Source: Porphyrobacter sp. (GTDB lineage: Bacteria; Pseudomonadota; Alphaproteobacteria; Sphingomonadales; Sphingomonadaceae). Taken from it: a stretch of DNA of 64,000 nt. The notes beneath the pieces are model-generated. The model had not been told where the DNA came from, did not search any database, and saw nothing but the letters and a program-made list of their open reading frames with translations. The stretch covers positions 62,001-126,000 of the forward strand of contig WGLN01000010.1 of NCBI GenBank assembly GCA_016125555.1. Reading direction: 5' to 3'. Shown piece by piece: positions 56,207-64,000 of this stretch. Position 1 is the stretch's first letter; each line of letters opens with the position of its first letter. A program made the translations under genes and the position numbers.

Positions 56207-57910
56207 ATGACGAAATATCTTGCAGGCCTGGGCACGGTGCTGGCGGCCGCCTTGGCGCTGACCGCCTGCGACAGCCTGCCCGGCAGCGGCGGCGGGGAGG
56301 CCGCGCTCGACATTCCCGATGTCGCCGCGGGCGAATTGTCCGAGGCGACCATGAAGGAGGTGACCCGCGTCCTCTCGAGCGACGAGTTCGAAGGCCGGAT
56401 GCCCGGCAGCGTGGGCGAGGAAAAGACCATCGCCTACCTCACCGAGCGCTTCAAGGCGGCGGGCCTCAAGCCCGGCAACGGCGATTCGTGGACGCAGGAA
56501 GTCCCGCTGGTCGAGATCACCGGCAAGAACTACGCCCCGCTCTCGATCACCGGCAAGGACACCGATCTCAGCTTCGATTTCGGCGACCAGTGGGTCGGCG
56601 TGACCTATCGCGAGGATGCCGCGACCACGCTCAAGGACAGCGAGCTGGTGTTCGTCGGCTATGGCATCAACGCGCCCGAGAAGGGGTGGAACGACTACGC
56701 GGGCGTCGACGTCAAGGGCAAGACGGTGGTGATCCTCGTCAATGATCCCGACTGGCAGAACGCGGCGCTCGAAGGGCCGTTCAACGGCAAGGCCATGACC
56801 TATTACGGGCGCTGGACCTACAAGTACGAAGAGGCCGCAAGGCAGGGCGCGGCGGGTGCGCTGATCATCCACGAAACCGCGCCTGCAAGCTATGGCTGGA
56901 ATGTCGTCGAAAGCTCGTGGACCGGTCCGCAGGCCTATCCGCAATATGGCGACAATCCCCCGGCGACCACGCAGATGAACGGCTGGATCCAGCAGGACGT
57001 CGCGCGCGAGATCATGAAGGCCGCGGGGCAGGACCTCGATGCGCTGACCAAGGCCGCGCAGCAAAAGGGCTTCAAGGCGGTGCCGCTGGGGCTCAAGGCC
57101 TCGACCAGCTTCGCCAGTGACGTGCGCCGCTTCACCTCGCACAACATCATCGGCATCCTGCCGGGCACCGAGGCGCCCGACGAATACGTGATGCACACCG
57201 CGCACTGGGATCACCTGGGCCATTGCAAGCCCGCACCCGACGGGGACGACATCTGCAACGGCGCGGTCGACAATGCCACCGGCACCGCCGCGCTGGTCGC
57301 GCTCGCCGAGGCGCATGCCAAGGCCGGGCCGGCGCGCCGCAGCCTGGTGTTCATGGCGGTGACCGCGGAGGAATCGGGCCTGCTCGGCGCGACCTACTAC
57401 GCCGCCAACCCGGTCTACCCGCTCGACAAGACGGTGGGCGGCATCAACATGGATGCCTTCCAGGTCGCCGGCCCGGCCAAGGACGTGACCGTGGTCGGCC
57501 CGGGCAAGTCGCAGCTCGACCAGTTCCTCGATGCCGCATTGAAGGCTGACGGGCGGGTCGCCACGCCCAACCCCAAGCCGGAAGCGGGCTACTACTACCG
57601 TTCGGACCACTTCGCCTTCGCCAAGCGCGGCGTGCCGATGCTCTATATCGACGGCGGCGAGGACCTTGTCGACGGCGGGCGCGAGGCCGGGGCGAAGGTT
57701 GCCGCGGACTACACCGAGAACCGCTATCACGGCCCAAAGGACGAATATGATCCCAACTGGGACTGGTCGGGCGTGATGAGCGACCTGCAGCTGTTCTACC
57801 GCATCGGCCGGATGATGGCGATGAGCACCAGCTGGCCGAACTGGAACGAGGGCGACGAGTTCCGCGGCATCCGCGACGAAAGCTGCGCCGCCTCGGACAG
57901 CGGCTGCTGA
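56207..57910 (+). CDS. M28-family metallopeptidase lipoprotein
   Basis: The 567-residue precursor begins with a lipoprotein signal (MTKYLAGLGTVLAAALALTAC), so it is membrane-anchored in the periplasm. A PA-type insert (about 120-250) precedes the M28 catalytic domain. The metal ligands are His in HTAHWDHLG, Asp in NGAVDNATG, Glu-Glu in TAEESGLLG and a final His in SDHFAFAKRGVP. It should remove single amino acids from peptides. The ATG at 56207 is preferred, because GAGGG lies nine bases before it, although an ATG at 56198 is in frame. It is divergent from glnE. Confidence 0.92.
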   Translation: MTKYLAGLGTVLAAALALTACDSLPGSGGGEAALDIPDVAAGELSEATMKEVTRVLSSDEFEGRMPGSVGEEKTIAYLTERFKAAGLKPGNGDSWTQEVPLVEITGKNYAPLSITGKDTDLSFDFGDQWVGVTYREDAATTLKDSELVFVGYGINAPEKGWNDYAGVDVKGKTVVILVNDPDWQNAALEGPFNGKAMTYYGRWTYKYEEAARQGAAGALIIHETAPASYGWNVVESSWTGPQAYPQYGDNPPATTQMNGWIQQDVAREIMKAAGQDLDALTKAAQQKGFKAVPLGLKASTSFASDVRRFTSHNIIGILPGTEAPDEYVMHTAHWDHLGHCKPAPDGDDICNGAVDNATGTAALVALAEAHAKAGPARRSLVFMAVTAEESGLLGATYYAANPVYPLDKTVGGINMDAFQVAGPAKDVTVVGPGKSQLDQFLDAALKADGRVATPNPKPEAGYYYRSDHFAFAKRGVPMLYIDGGEDLVDGGREAGAKVAADYTENRYHGPKDEYDPNWDWSGVMSDLQLFYRIGRMMAMSTSWPNWNEGDEFRGIRDESCAASDSGC

Positions 57911-57933
57911 GCGCAGGCAGGGGAGCCGATGCC

Positions 57934-58923
57934 ATGACCGCGCTGATGCCGCCCGAATGGGCGCCGCAGGACTGGCTGTGGATCGGCTTCCCGCACCTCG
58001 CCGAGGAGTGGCCCGGCTGGCTCGAGCGGGCGCAGGAGCAGATGGCCGCCTTCGCCAATGCGGTCGCCGAGAGCGGACAAGTGGTGCGTCTGCTGGTGCG
58101 CGACGCGGCCAACGAGGCGCGCGCGCGAGAGCTGGTGTCCGGCAAGGTGACGCTCGAGCGGCGTGCCTATGGCGATGTCTGGCTGCGCGACACCGGGCCA
58201 CTGGTGGTGTTCGAGCCGGGCGGCGAGCGCGCTGCGCGGCGCTTCGGCTTCAACGGCTGGGGCGGGAAGTACGTGATGCCGGGCGATACCGAGATCGGCG
58301 CCGAGCTGGCGCGCGATGCGGGCCTGCCGCTGCGCGAGGCGCCGATGATCCTCGAAGGCGGCGCGGTGGACGGGGACGGCACCGGCCTTGTCGCCACCAC
58401 CGAACAGTGCTTGCTCCACCCCAATCGCAACCCGGCGATGGCACGCGCGGACATCGAAGCGGAACTGGCCGCGAACCTCGGCTTCACCCGGGTGCTGTGG
58501 CTCGGCGAGGGCCTCGTCAACGACCACACCGACGGGCACGTCGACAACCTCGCGCGGTTCGTCGCGCCCAACCGGCTGGTGGTGCCCGAGGCCACCGGCA
58601 AGGACGATCCCAACGCCGCGATCTATGCCGATGCGGCTGCGCGTGCCGAGGCTTCCGGCGTCGAGGTGGCGCGCATCCCCTCGCCCGGGCGGATCGAGCG
58701 CGACGGGGTGGTGGAGCCGGCGAGCTACGTGAACTTCGCGATCACCTCGCACCTCGTGGTGGTGCCGACCTTCGGCAGTCCTCACGATGCCGAGGGCGTC
58801 GCCGCGATCGCCGCGCTGTTCCCCGACCGCGAGACCATCGGCCTGCCAGGCGAGGCGGTGCTGGCGGGCGGCGGGGGCTTCCACTGCGCCAGCCAGCAGA
58901 TGCCCGCCGCGCCGCGCGCTTAA
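57934..58923 (+). CDS. aguA: Agmatine deiminase
   Basis: The 329-residue enzyme of the guanidino-group-modifying fold converts agmatine to N-carbamoylputrescine. The active-site residues are present: Asp of WLRDTGPL, Glu of ILEGGAV, His-Asp of LVNDHTDGHVDN and the nucleophile Cys318 in GGGFHCASQQMP. The final QQMP is typical. The usual partner, N-carbamoylputrescine amidohydrolase, is not adjacent. It follows the M28 gene by 23 bp on the same strand. Confidence 0.95.
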   Translation: MTALMPPEWAPQDWLWIGFPHLAEEWPGWLERAQEQMAAFANAVAESGQVVRLLVRDAANEARARELVSGKVTLERRAYGDVWLRDTGPLVVFEPGGERAARRFGFNGWGGKYVMPGDTEIGAELARDAGLPLREAPMILEGGAVDGDGTGLVATTEQCLLHPNRNPAMARADIEAELAANLGFTRVLWLGEGLVNDHTDGHVDNLARFVAPNRLVVPEATGKDDPNAAIYADAAARAEASGVEVARIPSPGRIERDGVVEPASYVNFAITSHLVVVPTFGSPHDAEGVAAIAALFPDRETIGLPGEAVLAGGGGFHCASQQMPAAPRA

Positions 58924-58958
58924 CCTTTCGTTAGGGCTTTGGCGCGACACTTCGCGTC

Positions 58959-59096
58959 ATGACCCGCGCCATCGCCCTTGCCGCGCCCGCCACGGCCCGC
59001 CTCGCCCGCATCGACATGATCGACGCGCTGCGCAGCCTTATCGTGCTCGGCTGCGCGGCGGCGCTGATCCTCGCGCGCCAGCCGCTGCCGTTCTGA
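58959..59096 (+). CDS. Possible small membrane protein (45 residues)
   Basis: The frame starts ATG at 58959, 35 bp after the agmatine deiminase stop, and ends TGA at 59096. The protein has a basic N-terminus and one hydrophobic segment (LRSLIVLGCAAALILARQ) near the C-terminus. No convincing ribosome-binding sequence and no family are seen. It could be a small inner-membrane protein or a chance frame. Confidence 0.38.
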   Translation: MTRAIALAAPATARLARIDMIDALRSLIVLGCAAALILARQPLPF

Positions 59097-59135
59097 CCCG
59101 GAGCGCGGCGGACCCGCCGAGGGCCTCCCAACCTG

Positions 59136-59486
59136 CTACTGCGCTGCGTTCTTGACGATCAACGCGACCGTCACCGCATGGAAGGCAGCGATGGCGAGGT
59201 TGCTCGCCACCACCGGATTGGCGAGGGTGCCAACGGTGAACGGGGTGAGCAGCTTGTAGGCGATCTGCACCAGCAGCAGCACCGCGACCATCTCCGGGAC
59301 AGGGCGCCACAGCAGCGCCACCGATCCGGCAAGGATCGCCAGGTAGACCGCCAGCACGATCCCCCGGGCGGGCGAAGGCGGGCCATAGGCGGCGAGGGTC
59401 CAGCCCGCATTGCCGATGATGCTCCCCGTCACCGGCACCAGCACCGCGAGGTTGAGCAGCAGTGAGAGGGTGATCATCGTCGGCAT
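59136..59486 (-). CDS. Membrane protein of unknown function
   Basis: The 116-residue protein has four hydrophobic segments (MITLSLLLNLAVLVPVTGSIIG, GIVLAVYLAILAGSVALLW, PEMVAVLLLVQIAYKLL, SNLAIAAFHAVTVALIVK) with short loops, so it is an inner-membrane protein. The pattern recalls small uncharacterised membrane proteins seen in Proteobacteria. No catalytic residue is recognisable. It lies 14 bp after thrS on the same strand, so it may be translated from the same message, perhaps by chance of position. Confidence 0.6.
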   Translation of the reverse strand: MPTMITLSLLLNLAVLVPVTGSIIGNAGWTLAAYGPPSPARGIVLAVYLAILAGSVALLWRPVPEMVAVLLLVQIAYKLLTPFTVGTLANPVVASNLAIAAFHAVTVALIVKNAAQ

Positions 59487-59500
59487 GGCGGCGCGGGCCT

Positions 59501-61483
59501 TCACGCGAGGTCGGGCGGGGTGCCTTCTGCCTTCAGCATCGCGATGGCTTCGGCGAGCGGCATGACCTTCTGGTGCTCTGCGCCCAGCGTGCGCACCGCG
59601 ACGGTGCCCTCCTCGGCCTCGCGCTTGCCGACCACCAAGAGGTGCGGGACCTTGGCGAGCGAGTGTTCGCGCACCTTGTAGTTGATCTTCTCGTTGCGCG
59701 TGTCGGTCTCGACCCGGATGCCCGCCGCCTTGAGCTGGTCGGCGACCTCGTTCGCATAGCCATCGGCGTCCGAAACGATGGTTGCCACCACCGCCTGCAC
59801 CGGGGCCAGCCATGCCGGCAGCTTGCCGGCGAAGTGTTCGATCAGGATGCCGATGAAGCGCTCATACGAGCCGAAGATCGCGCGGTGGAGCATCACCGGG
59901 CGGTGCTTCTCGCCGTCCTCGCCGATGTAGTGCGCATCGAGCCGCTCGGGCAGCACCCGGTCCGACTGGATCGTGCCGACCTGCCAGGTCCGCCCGATCG
60001 CGTCGGTGAGGTGCCATTCGAGCTTGGGGGCGTAGAAGGCGCCTTCGCCGGGCAGTTCCTCCCATTCGAGGCCATTCGCCGTCAAGGCGTCGCGCAGTTC
60101 CTGCTCGGCCTTGTCCCAGTCGGCATCGCTGCCGAATCTTTGCTCGGGGCGCAGCGCCAGCTTGATGTCATAGGTGAAGCCGAAGTCGCGATAGACCTGG
60201 TCCGCCAGCGCGATGAAGGCCTGCACCTCGGACACCACCTGGCCTTCCGTGCAGAAGATATGCGCATCGTCCTGCGTGAACTGGCGCACCCGCATCAGCC
60301 CGTGGAGCGCGCCGTGGGGTTCGTTGCGGTGGCAACAGCCCATCTCGCCCAGCCGGATCGGCAGGTCGCGGTAGGAGGTGATGCCCTGCTTGAACACCAG
60401 CACGTGCGCCGGGCAGTTCATCGGCTTCAGGGCCATCCATTCGGCCTCGCCCGAGATCACCGGGCCTTCGTCCTCGGTGTTGGGCACCTCGTCGGGGATG
60501 ACGAACATGTTCTCGCGATACTTGCCCCAGTGGCCCGACTGCTCCCACTGGCGCGCATCCATGACCTGCGGGGTCTTGATCTCGCGGTAGCCGGCGGCGT
60601 CCATCTTGCGGCGCATGTAAGCCTCGAGCTCGCGCCAGATGCGGTAGCCCTTGGGGTGCCAGAAGACGCTGCCGTGCGCTTCTTCCTGCAAGTGGAACAG
60701 GTCCATCTCGCGGCCGAGCTTGCGGTGGTCGCGCTTGGCGGCTTCCTCGAGCCGGGTGAGGTGGGCGTTCAGCTGCTTCTTGTTGAGCCAGCCGGTGCCG
60801 TAGATGCGCGTCAGCTGCGCGTTCTTCTGGTCGCCACGCCAATAGGCCCCGGCGACACGCATCAGCTTGAAGGCTTCCGGGTCGAGCCGGCCGGTGGAGG
60901 GCAGGTGCGGGCCGCGGCACATGTCGAGCCAGTCCTCGCCGCTCCAGTAGACCGTGAGTTCCTCGTTCTCGGGGAGTTCCTTTGCCCATTCGGCCTTGAA
61001 CACCTCGCCCTCGGCCTCCCACTTGTCGATCAGCTGCTGGCGGGTCCAGACCTCGCGGCGCAAGGGTTTGTCGGCGCGGATGATCTCGCGCATCTTCTCC
61101 TCGATCGCCGGGAGATCATCCATGCCGAAGGGCTCGCGGCCCTCGGGCGCCTTGACGTCGTAGTAGAAGCCGTCGTCGGTGGCGGGTCCGAAGGTGATCT
61201 GGGTGCCGGGCCACAGCGCCTGCACCGCCTCTGCAAGGACGTGCGCATAGTCGTGGCGGGCGAGTTCGAGCGCATCGGCCTCATCGCGCGCCGTCACCAA
61301 CGCGAGTTCGGCGTCTCCGTCGAAAGGCCGCACAAGGTCGCGCAGCTCGCCATTCACCCGCGCGGCTATCGCCGCCTTGGCAAGGCCGGGGCCGATCGCG
61401 GCGGCGATGTCGGCGGGGGTGGAGCCGGGCGGCACCTCGCGCACCGATCCGTCGGGCAGGCTGATCTTGAGCAGTTCGGTCAT
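59501..61483 (-). CDS. thrS: Threonyl-tRNA synthetase
   Basis: The 660-residue enzyme charges tRNA-Thr. In order it has a TGS domain (residues 1-65), an editing domain with the [12 protein letters not shown] zinc-type histidines, and the class II core. The core holds motif 2 around [20 protein letters not shown] and the zinc Cys of MNCPAHVL. The [21 protein letters not shown] stretch and the anticodon-binding domain ending [11 protein letters not shown] follow. The start at 61483 ([14 protein letters not shown]) matches the family; the open frame reaching 62023 is not supported. Confidence 0.98.
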   Translation of the reverse strand: MTELLKISLPDGSVREVPPGSTPADIAAAIGPGLAKAAIAARVNGELRDLVRPFDGDAELALVTARDEADALELARHDYAHVLAEAVQALWPGTQITFGPATDDGFYYDVKAPEGREPFGMDDLPAIEEKMREIIRADKPLRREVWTRQQLIDKWEAEGEVFKAEWAKELPENEELTVYWSGEDWLDMCRGPHLPSTGRLDPEAFKLMRVAGAYWRGDQKNAQLTRIYGTGWLNKKQLNAHLTRLEEAAKRDHRKLGREMDLFHLQEEAHGSVFWHPKGYRIWRELEAYMRRKMDAAGYREIKTPQVMDARQWEQSGHWGKYRENMFVIPDEVPNTEDEGPVISGEAEWMALKPMNCPAHVLVFKQGITSYRDLPIRLGEMGCCHRNEPHGALHGLMRVRQFTQDDAHIFCTEGQVVSEVQAFIALADQVYRDFGFTYDIKLALRPEQRFGSDADWDKAEQELRDALTANGLEWEELPGEGAFYAPKLEWHLTDAIGRTWQVGTIQSDRVLPERLDAHYIGEDGEKHRPVMLHRAIFGSYERFIGILIEHFAGKLPAWLAPVQAVVATIVSDADGYANEVADQLKAAGIRVETDTRNEKINYKVREHSLAKVPHLLVVGKREAEEGTVAVRTLGAEHQKVMPLAEAIAMLKAEGTPPDLA

Positions 61484-61840
61484 GGCTTGTCGCAGTCCAT
61501 CTCGTTTGCGGCTCGCCCTGCCACAAGCAGGCGCGCACCGGAAGAGCGGTGTTTGGCGAAAACCGGTTCGGGAAGGACACCGCGCCGCCCCGATCCGGGC
61601 GGCGGGCCGCGTGCCTAGCGCACAGCCCTCCGCCCCCGGATAGTCCGGGTCGTGGTGGCGGTGGTGGCAAGCGTCATGGCCATGCCCCGCGAGATAGGCC
61701 GCCAACCGCGCAAAGTCACGCGCAAGTTGATGAAAGACCCCAGCGACTTGCCGCTCTCGGCGGACGGGTGGAAAGTGTGCTTGACAAGTCAGTGCCAGAA
61801 TGACAAGTATGCTTTCCATAAGTGAAAGGAAGCTTGTCTC
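61484..61840. other. Divergent promoter region between thrS and the XRE module
   Basis: These 357 bases carry a candidate -35 hexamer TTGACA (61781-61786) and two copies of TGACAAGT (61782 and 61801), about 20 bp apart. A 49-codon frame (61676-61825) also lies here. Nothing resembling a T-box or other leader RNA for thrS is seen. Confidence 0.45.
61676..61825 (+). CDS. Possible 49-residue protein before the XRE module
   Basis: The frame reads [20 protein letters not shown] and continues to a hydrophilic end with two cysteines (VCLTSQCQ). Third codon positions are G or C in most of the first 35 codons, as in real genes here. It overlaps the candidate promoter repeats. There is no clear ribosome-binding sequence. 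The next gene starts 15 bp after its TGA. It may be a small DNA-binding or regulatory protein, or chance. Confidence 0.28.
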   Translation: MAMPREIGRQPRKVTRKLMKDPSDLPLSADGWKVCLTSQCQNDKYAFHK

Positions 61841-62029
61841 ATGTTCCAACACCTCAACGCCGTCCTCTGGGCGCTTTCCATCCTCTTCGTCGCGGTTCTC
61901 GCGGAGGAGCGGGCCATCCCCGGCGATAGCGCCGCGACCCTGCTGGTCGTGCTCCCGCTGCTCGCCGCACTCTCGCTGCGCAGCGGAGCAGGCTGTTCGC
62001 GCCGCCGTCGCCGGGAGCCGCAATCGTGA
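61841..62029 (+). CDS. Small membrane protein of the XRE module
   Basis: The 62-residue protein has two hydrophobic segments ([18 protein letters not shown] and [18 protein letters not shown]) and a basic C-terminal tail ([10 protein letters not shown]). A GGAAG sequence lies about seven bases before the ATG. Its stop overlaps the next start (GTGA). No family is recognised. It is the first gene of a three-gene run that ends with an XRE regulator. Confidence 0.58.
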   Translation: MFQHLNAVLWALSILFVAVLAEERAIPGDSAATLLVVLPLLAALSLRSGAGCSRRRRREPQS

Positions 62030-62625
62030 GCGCCCGCAGCTTCGATCCCGGGAAGCTCTCCCTCACCCTCGCCGGCTCCTCGGTGGCGAGCGCGATGGGG
62101 GTGCTGCTGCTGTGGAAGTCGGGCGGGATCGAGACCGTCCCCGCCTACCTGCTCACCTGCCTGCCGGTGGCGCTGATCATCGCCAGCTTCGCGACCGGCT
62201 GGCGGCGCGGGGAGGAGCGCAAGCGGGCCTCGCGGCGCTATCTCGCGCGGCTGGCGATGGTGATGGCCTTCTATCTCGTCACCCTGTTCCTCGCCGAACA
62301 CTGGATCGAGGATCGCGGGGTCACCGGCTGGCTGGCGGTGGTGCTCGCCGTGCTGCCGGGCCTGTCCTTTGCCGGCGTGGTGTGGATCTTCGGCGGCCTG
62401 ATCGTCGAGGAAGAGGACGAGTTCCAGCGCCTGCTCTATGTGCGCCAGGGGCTGATCGCGACCGCGATTTCCTTCACCCTCGCGGCGGTCTGGGGGTTTC
62501 TCGAGACCTATCACATCGTCGATCACGTCGCGGCCTTCTGGTGGCCGACGATCTGGTGCTTCGGCATGGGCATCGGCGGCATCGCCAACAAGTTCAAATA
62601 CGGCACTTTCGGCGAGATGCGGTGA
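62026..62625 (+). CDS. Membrane protein of the XRE module, unknown function
   Basis: The 199-residue protein has five to six hydrophobic segments, for example [56 protein letters not shown] and [18 protein letters not shown] conserved-looking acidic loop ([16 protein letters not shown]) follows. It starts with GTG at 62026, overlapping the preceding stop. Small membrane proteins of this sort are often paired with short XRE regulators in Proteobacteria, but the function is unknown. It ends 16 bp before the regulator. Confidence 0.68.
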   Translation: MSARSFDPGKLSLTLAGSSVASAMGVLLLWKSGGIETVPAYLLTCLPVALIIASFATGWRRGEERKRASRRYLARLAMVMAFYLVTLFLAEHWIEDRGVTGWLAVVLAVLPGLSFAGVVWIFGGLIVEEEDEFQRLLYVRQGLIATAISFTLAAVWGFLETYHIVDHVAAFWWPTIWCFGMGIGGIANKFKYGTFGEMR

Positions 62626-62641
62626 GCGGGGGGTGCGAGCG

Positions 62642-62833
62642 ATGAACAACCGATTGAAGGTGCTGCGCGCCGAGCGTGACTGGTCGCAGCAGGACCTCGC
62701 CGACCGCCTCGGCGTCAGCCGCCAGAGCGTCAACGCCATCGAAAAGGGCCGCTACGATCCCTCCCTGCCCCTCGCTTTCCGGATCGCCGAGGTGTTCGAC
62801 CTGCCGATCGAGGCGATTTTCAGCCGGGATTAA
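62642..62833 (+). CDS. Short XRE-family HTH regulator
   Basis: The 63-residue protein is almost entirely one XRE/Cro-type HTH: NRLKVLRAERDWSQQDLADRLGVSRQSVNAIEKGRYDPSL, with the recognition helix SRQSVNAIEKG. It then has LAFRIAEVFDLPIEAIF, the usual tail of the short YozG/PlcR-like members. It is probably an autoregulator of the three-gene module. The ATG at 62642 is preferred; a GTG at 62633 is in frame. Its stop shares TTAA with the opposite PhoD gene. Confidence 0.88.
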   Translation: MNNRLKVLRAERDWSQQDLADRLGVSRQSVNAIEKGRYDPSLPLAFRIAEVFDLPIEAIFSRD

Positions 62834-64000
62834 ATATCCAGCGTGCCCGAGCCGCTGGCGGTGGCGATCATCTTCGTCCCCGCCAGCTGCGCCGAATGCT
62901 GCCTGACGTTGCCGGTGAAGCGGTATTCGGTGACCGCGCGGGTCGGGGTGAGTTCGACCAGCATGTAGCCGCGCTGCGCGGTGTCGGCCCACTTCAATTG
63001 CGTGTTCTCGGCCACCAGCGCATTCGCCAGCACCGCGGGCGGAACGAAGGTGAGGTAGCTTTCGAAGCCCGGCGAGGAGACGCTCTGCCCGCCCATCTCG
63101 ACCCCGACCTTCTCGCCCTCGTGGGTCAGCTCGAAGGCCCAGCCATTGTGCGAATCGCCCGCCAGCACCAGCAGGTTGGCATCGGCGGCGAGCGCGGCCT
63201 CGAACACCCGGGCGCGGGCGGCGGGATAGCCGTCCCACGAATCCATGTTGGAGGGCAGACCGACCTCGCTCGCCATGCTCGCCGCGGTGAGGCGCTGGCG
63301 GATGTAATCGGGCATCCCGTCGCCGATCTGGCCGACCAGCGCGCGCGGGGTCTTGAGATTGCCCATCAGCACCTGCTGGACCAGCACCTGCCAGGTCGTC
63401 CCCGCCCCGCTCGAGGCGGCGAGGCCCTCGGCCAGCCATTGTTCCTGCGCCTTGCCGAGCAATTGCCGCGCAGGGTCCGCCCAGGCGCCGTCGCGGAACG
63501 CCTCCAGCGCGGCGACGATCGCTTGCGGATCGCTCTTGCCGGCCAGCACCTTCTCGAGGCTGAACTGCTCGTCGCGCCCTTCCAGCCGGGTGTCGAGCTT
63601 GAACAGCGTGGCAAGGTCGCCGATCTGGTAGGTGGTGTAGACCTCCTCCCCGACCGGCATCCATTCGCGGTAGACCCGCTTGGCGATCGCCTTGCGGGTC
63701 GCCCAGTCGCCTTCGGTATCCGGCTGGTGGTTCTGCGCCCCGTTCTTCCAGCTGTCGTTCGCGCTCTCGTGGTCGTCCCACACCGCGATCATCGGCAGCA
63801 CCTGGTGGAGCCGCTGGAGATCGGGGTCGGCGCGGTAGGTGGCGTAGCGCAGGCGGTAATCGGTGAGAGTGACGATCTCGTTCGACGGTTCGAGCACCCG
63901 CGCAGGGTCCGCCGCCTTGGGATCGGGATAGGTGCCCGCGCCATACTCGTAGATGTAGTCGCCAAGGTGCACCGCGAGATCGGCATCGTTGGCCTCGGCG
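62830..64000 (-). CDS. PhoD-type alkaline phosphatase, 5' part outside window
   Basis: This is the C-terminal portion (about 390 residues) of a calcium/iron-dependent PhoD phosphodiesterase/phosphatase. The visible sites are the metal motif LAVHLGDYIYEYG, the WDDHESANDSW segment, and GDSHNGWAFEL, with the ELTPTRAVTEYRF end. The frame is open through base 64000, so the signal peptide and the first metal site lie beyond the window. PhoD is normally secreted by the Tat route. It is the second alkaline phosphatase in the window, with PhoA at 7801. Confidence 0.94.
   Translation of the reverse strand, partial: AEANDADLAVHLGDYIYEYGAGTYPDPKAADPARVLEPSNEIVTLTDYRLRYATYRADPDLQRLHQVLPMIAVWDDHESANDSWKNGAQNHQPDTEGDWATRKAIAKRVYREWMPVGEEVYTTYQIGDLATLFKLDTRLEGRDEQFSLEKVLAGKSDPQAIVAALEAFRDGAWADPARQLLGKAQEQWLAEGLAASSGAGTTWQVLVQQVLMGNLKTPRALVGQIGDGMPDYIRQRLTAASMASEVGLPSNMDSWDGYPAARARVFEAALAADANLLVLAGDSHNGWAFELTHEGEKVGVEMGGQSVSSPGFESYLTFVPPAVLANALVAENTQLKWADTAQRGYMLVELTPTRAVTEYRFTGNVRQHSAQLAGTKMIATASGSGTLDI

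Noticed and set aside
53333..58201. A single open frame of over 1600 codons covering glnE and beyond
   Set aside because: The part beyond 56089 is antisense to the M28 and agmatine deiminase genes and lacks any family similarity. High G+C makes stop codons rare on the opposite strand.

Overview
The window is a gene-dense, high-GC stretch of bacterial chromosome. The genes point to an alphaproteobacterium of the order Sphingomonadales, probably an Erythrobacter-like member: RibA with an extra N-terminal domain, exosortase-A-associated glycan genes, an intracellular PHA depolymerase with a cysteine nucleophile, a short-chain M13 peptidase, many CoA-thioester enzymes and Sphingomonad-style short intergenic gaps. 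This placement is inferred from gene content; no rRNA or other marker lies in the window. I found no tRNA, rRNA, CRISPR array, insertion sequence, integrase or prophage gene. Nearly everything is ordinary chromosomal housekeeping or catabolism.

Layout. 1-6560: an incomplete M24 aminopeptidase, a VOC-cupin pair, a perfect 16-bp parS centromere site (1684-1699), a HerA-like ATPase, then a translationally overlapped run of PabB-PabC fusion, RluA-type pseudouridine synthase and ArfB, followed by ribosomal protein L33. 6638-12784: LolA, a long non-coding stretch closed by a strong terminator, PhoA-type alkaline phosphatase, exonuclease III, RibA, a beta-helix protein and two small lipoproteins. 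12845-17343: a tightly overlapped four-gene acyl-CoA operon (dehydrogenase, type III CoA-transferase, thiolase, HTD2-type dehydratase). 17340-24576: polyphosphate kinase 2, phenylalanine hydroxylase, a GlsB-type membrane protein, undecaprenyl-diphosphatase, M13 peptidase and an MsbA-like ABC exporter.

24756-32988: PHA depolymerase behind a PhaR-like palindrome, cytochrome b561, a TonB-dependent receptor, a sterol-desaturase-type hydroxylase, a small low-GC module (DUF3052, VOC protein, HTH regulator) that looks acquired, then a thiolase and a MaoC hydratase. 33092-36954: exosortase-A-associated O-glycosylation ligase and glycosyltransferase with two unknown small genes. 37230-45629: gltB-gltD, murA and galU. 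45667-50998: a flotillin/YqiJ pair and a cytochrome P450/acyl-CoA synthetase pair.

51224-64000: an M23 peptidase, a glnE-bcp-DUF455 operon, an M28 peptidase lipoprotein, agmatine deiminase, threonyl-tRNA synthetase, a three-gene module of membrane proteins and an XRE regulator with repeated promoter half-sites, and an incomplete PhoD phosphatase.

How the genes work together: nitrogen assimilation (gltBD) and its control (glnE) are both present. Phosphate-related genes recur (PhoA, PhoD, PPK2). Cell-envelope genes are common (murA, uppP, galU, LolA, M23, TonB receptor, exosortase glycans). Several CoA-thioester sets (12845-17343, 31280-32988, 48138-50998) suggest breakdown of branched or cyclic acids. 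Convergent neighbours repeatedly share palindromic stop codons (CTAG or TTAA), showing strong compaction. The parS site suggests that this part of the chromosome lies in the origin-proximal domain.
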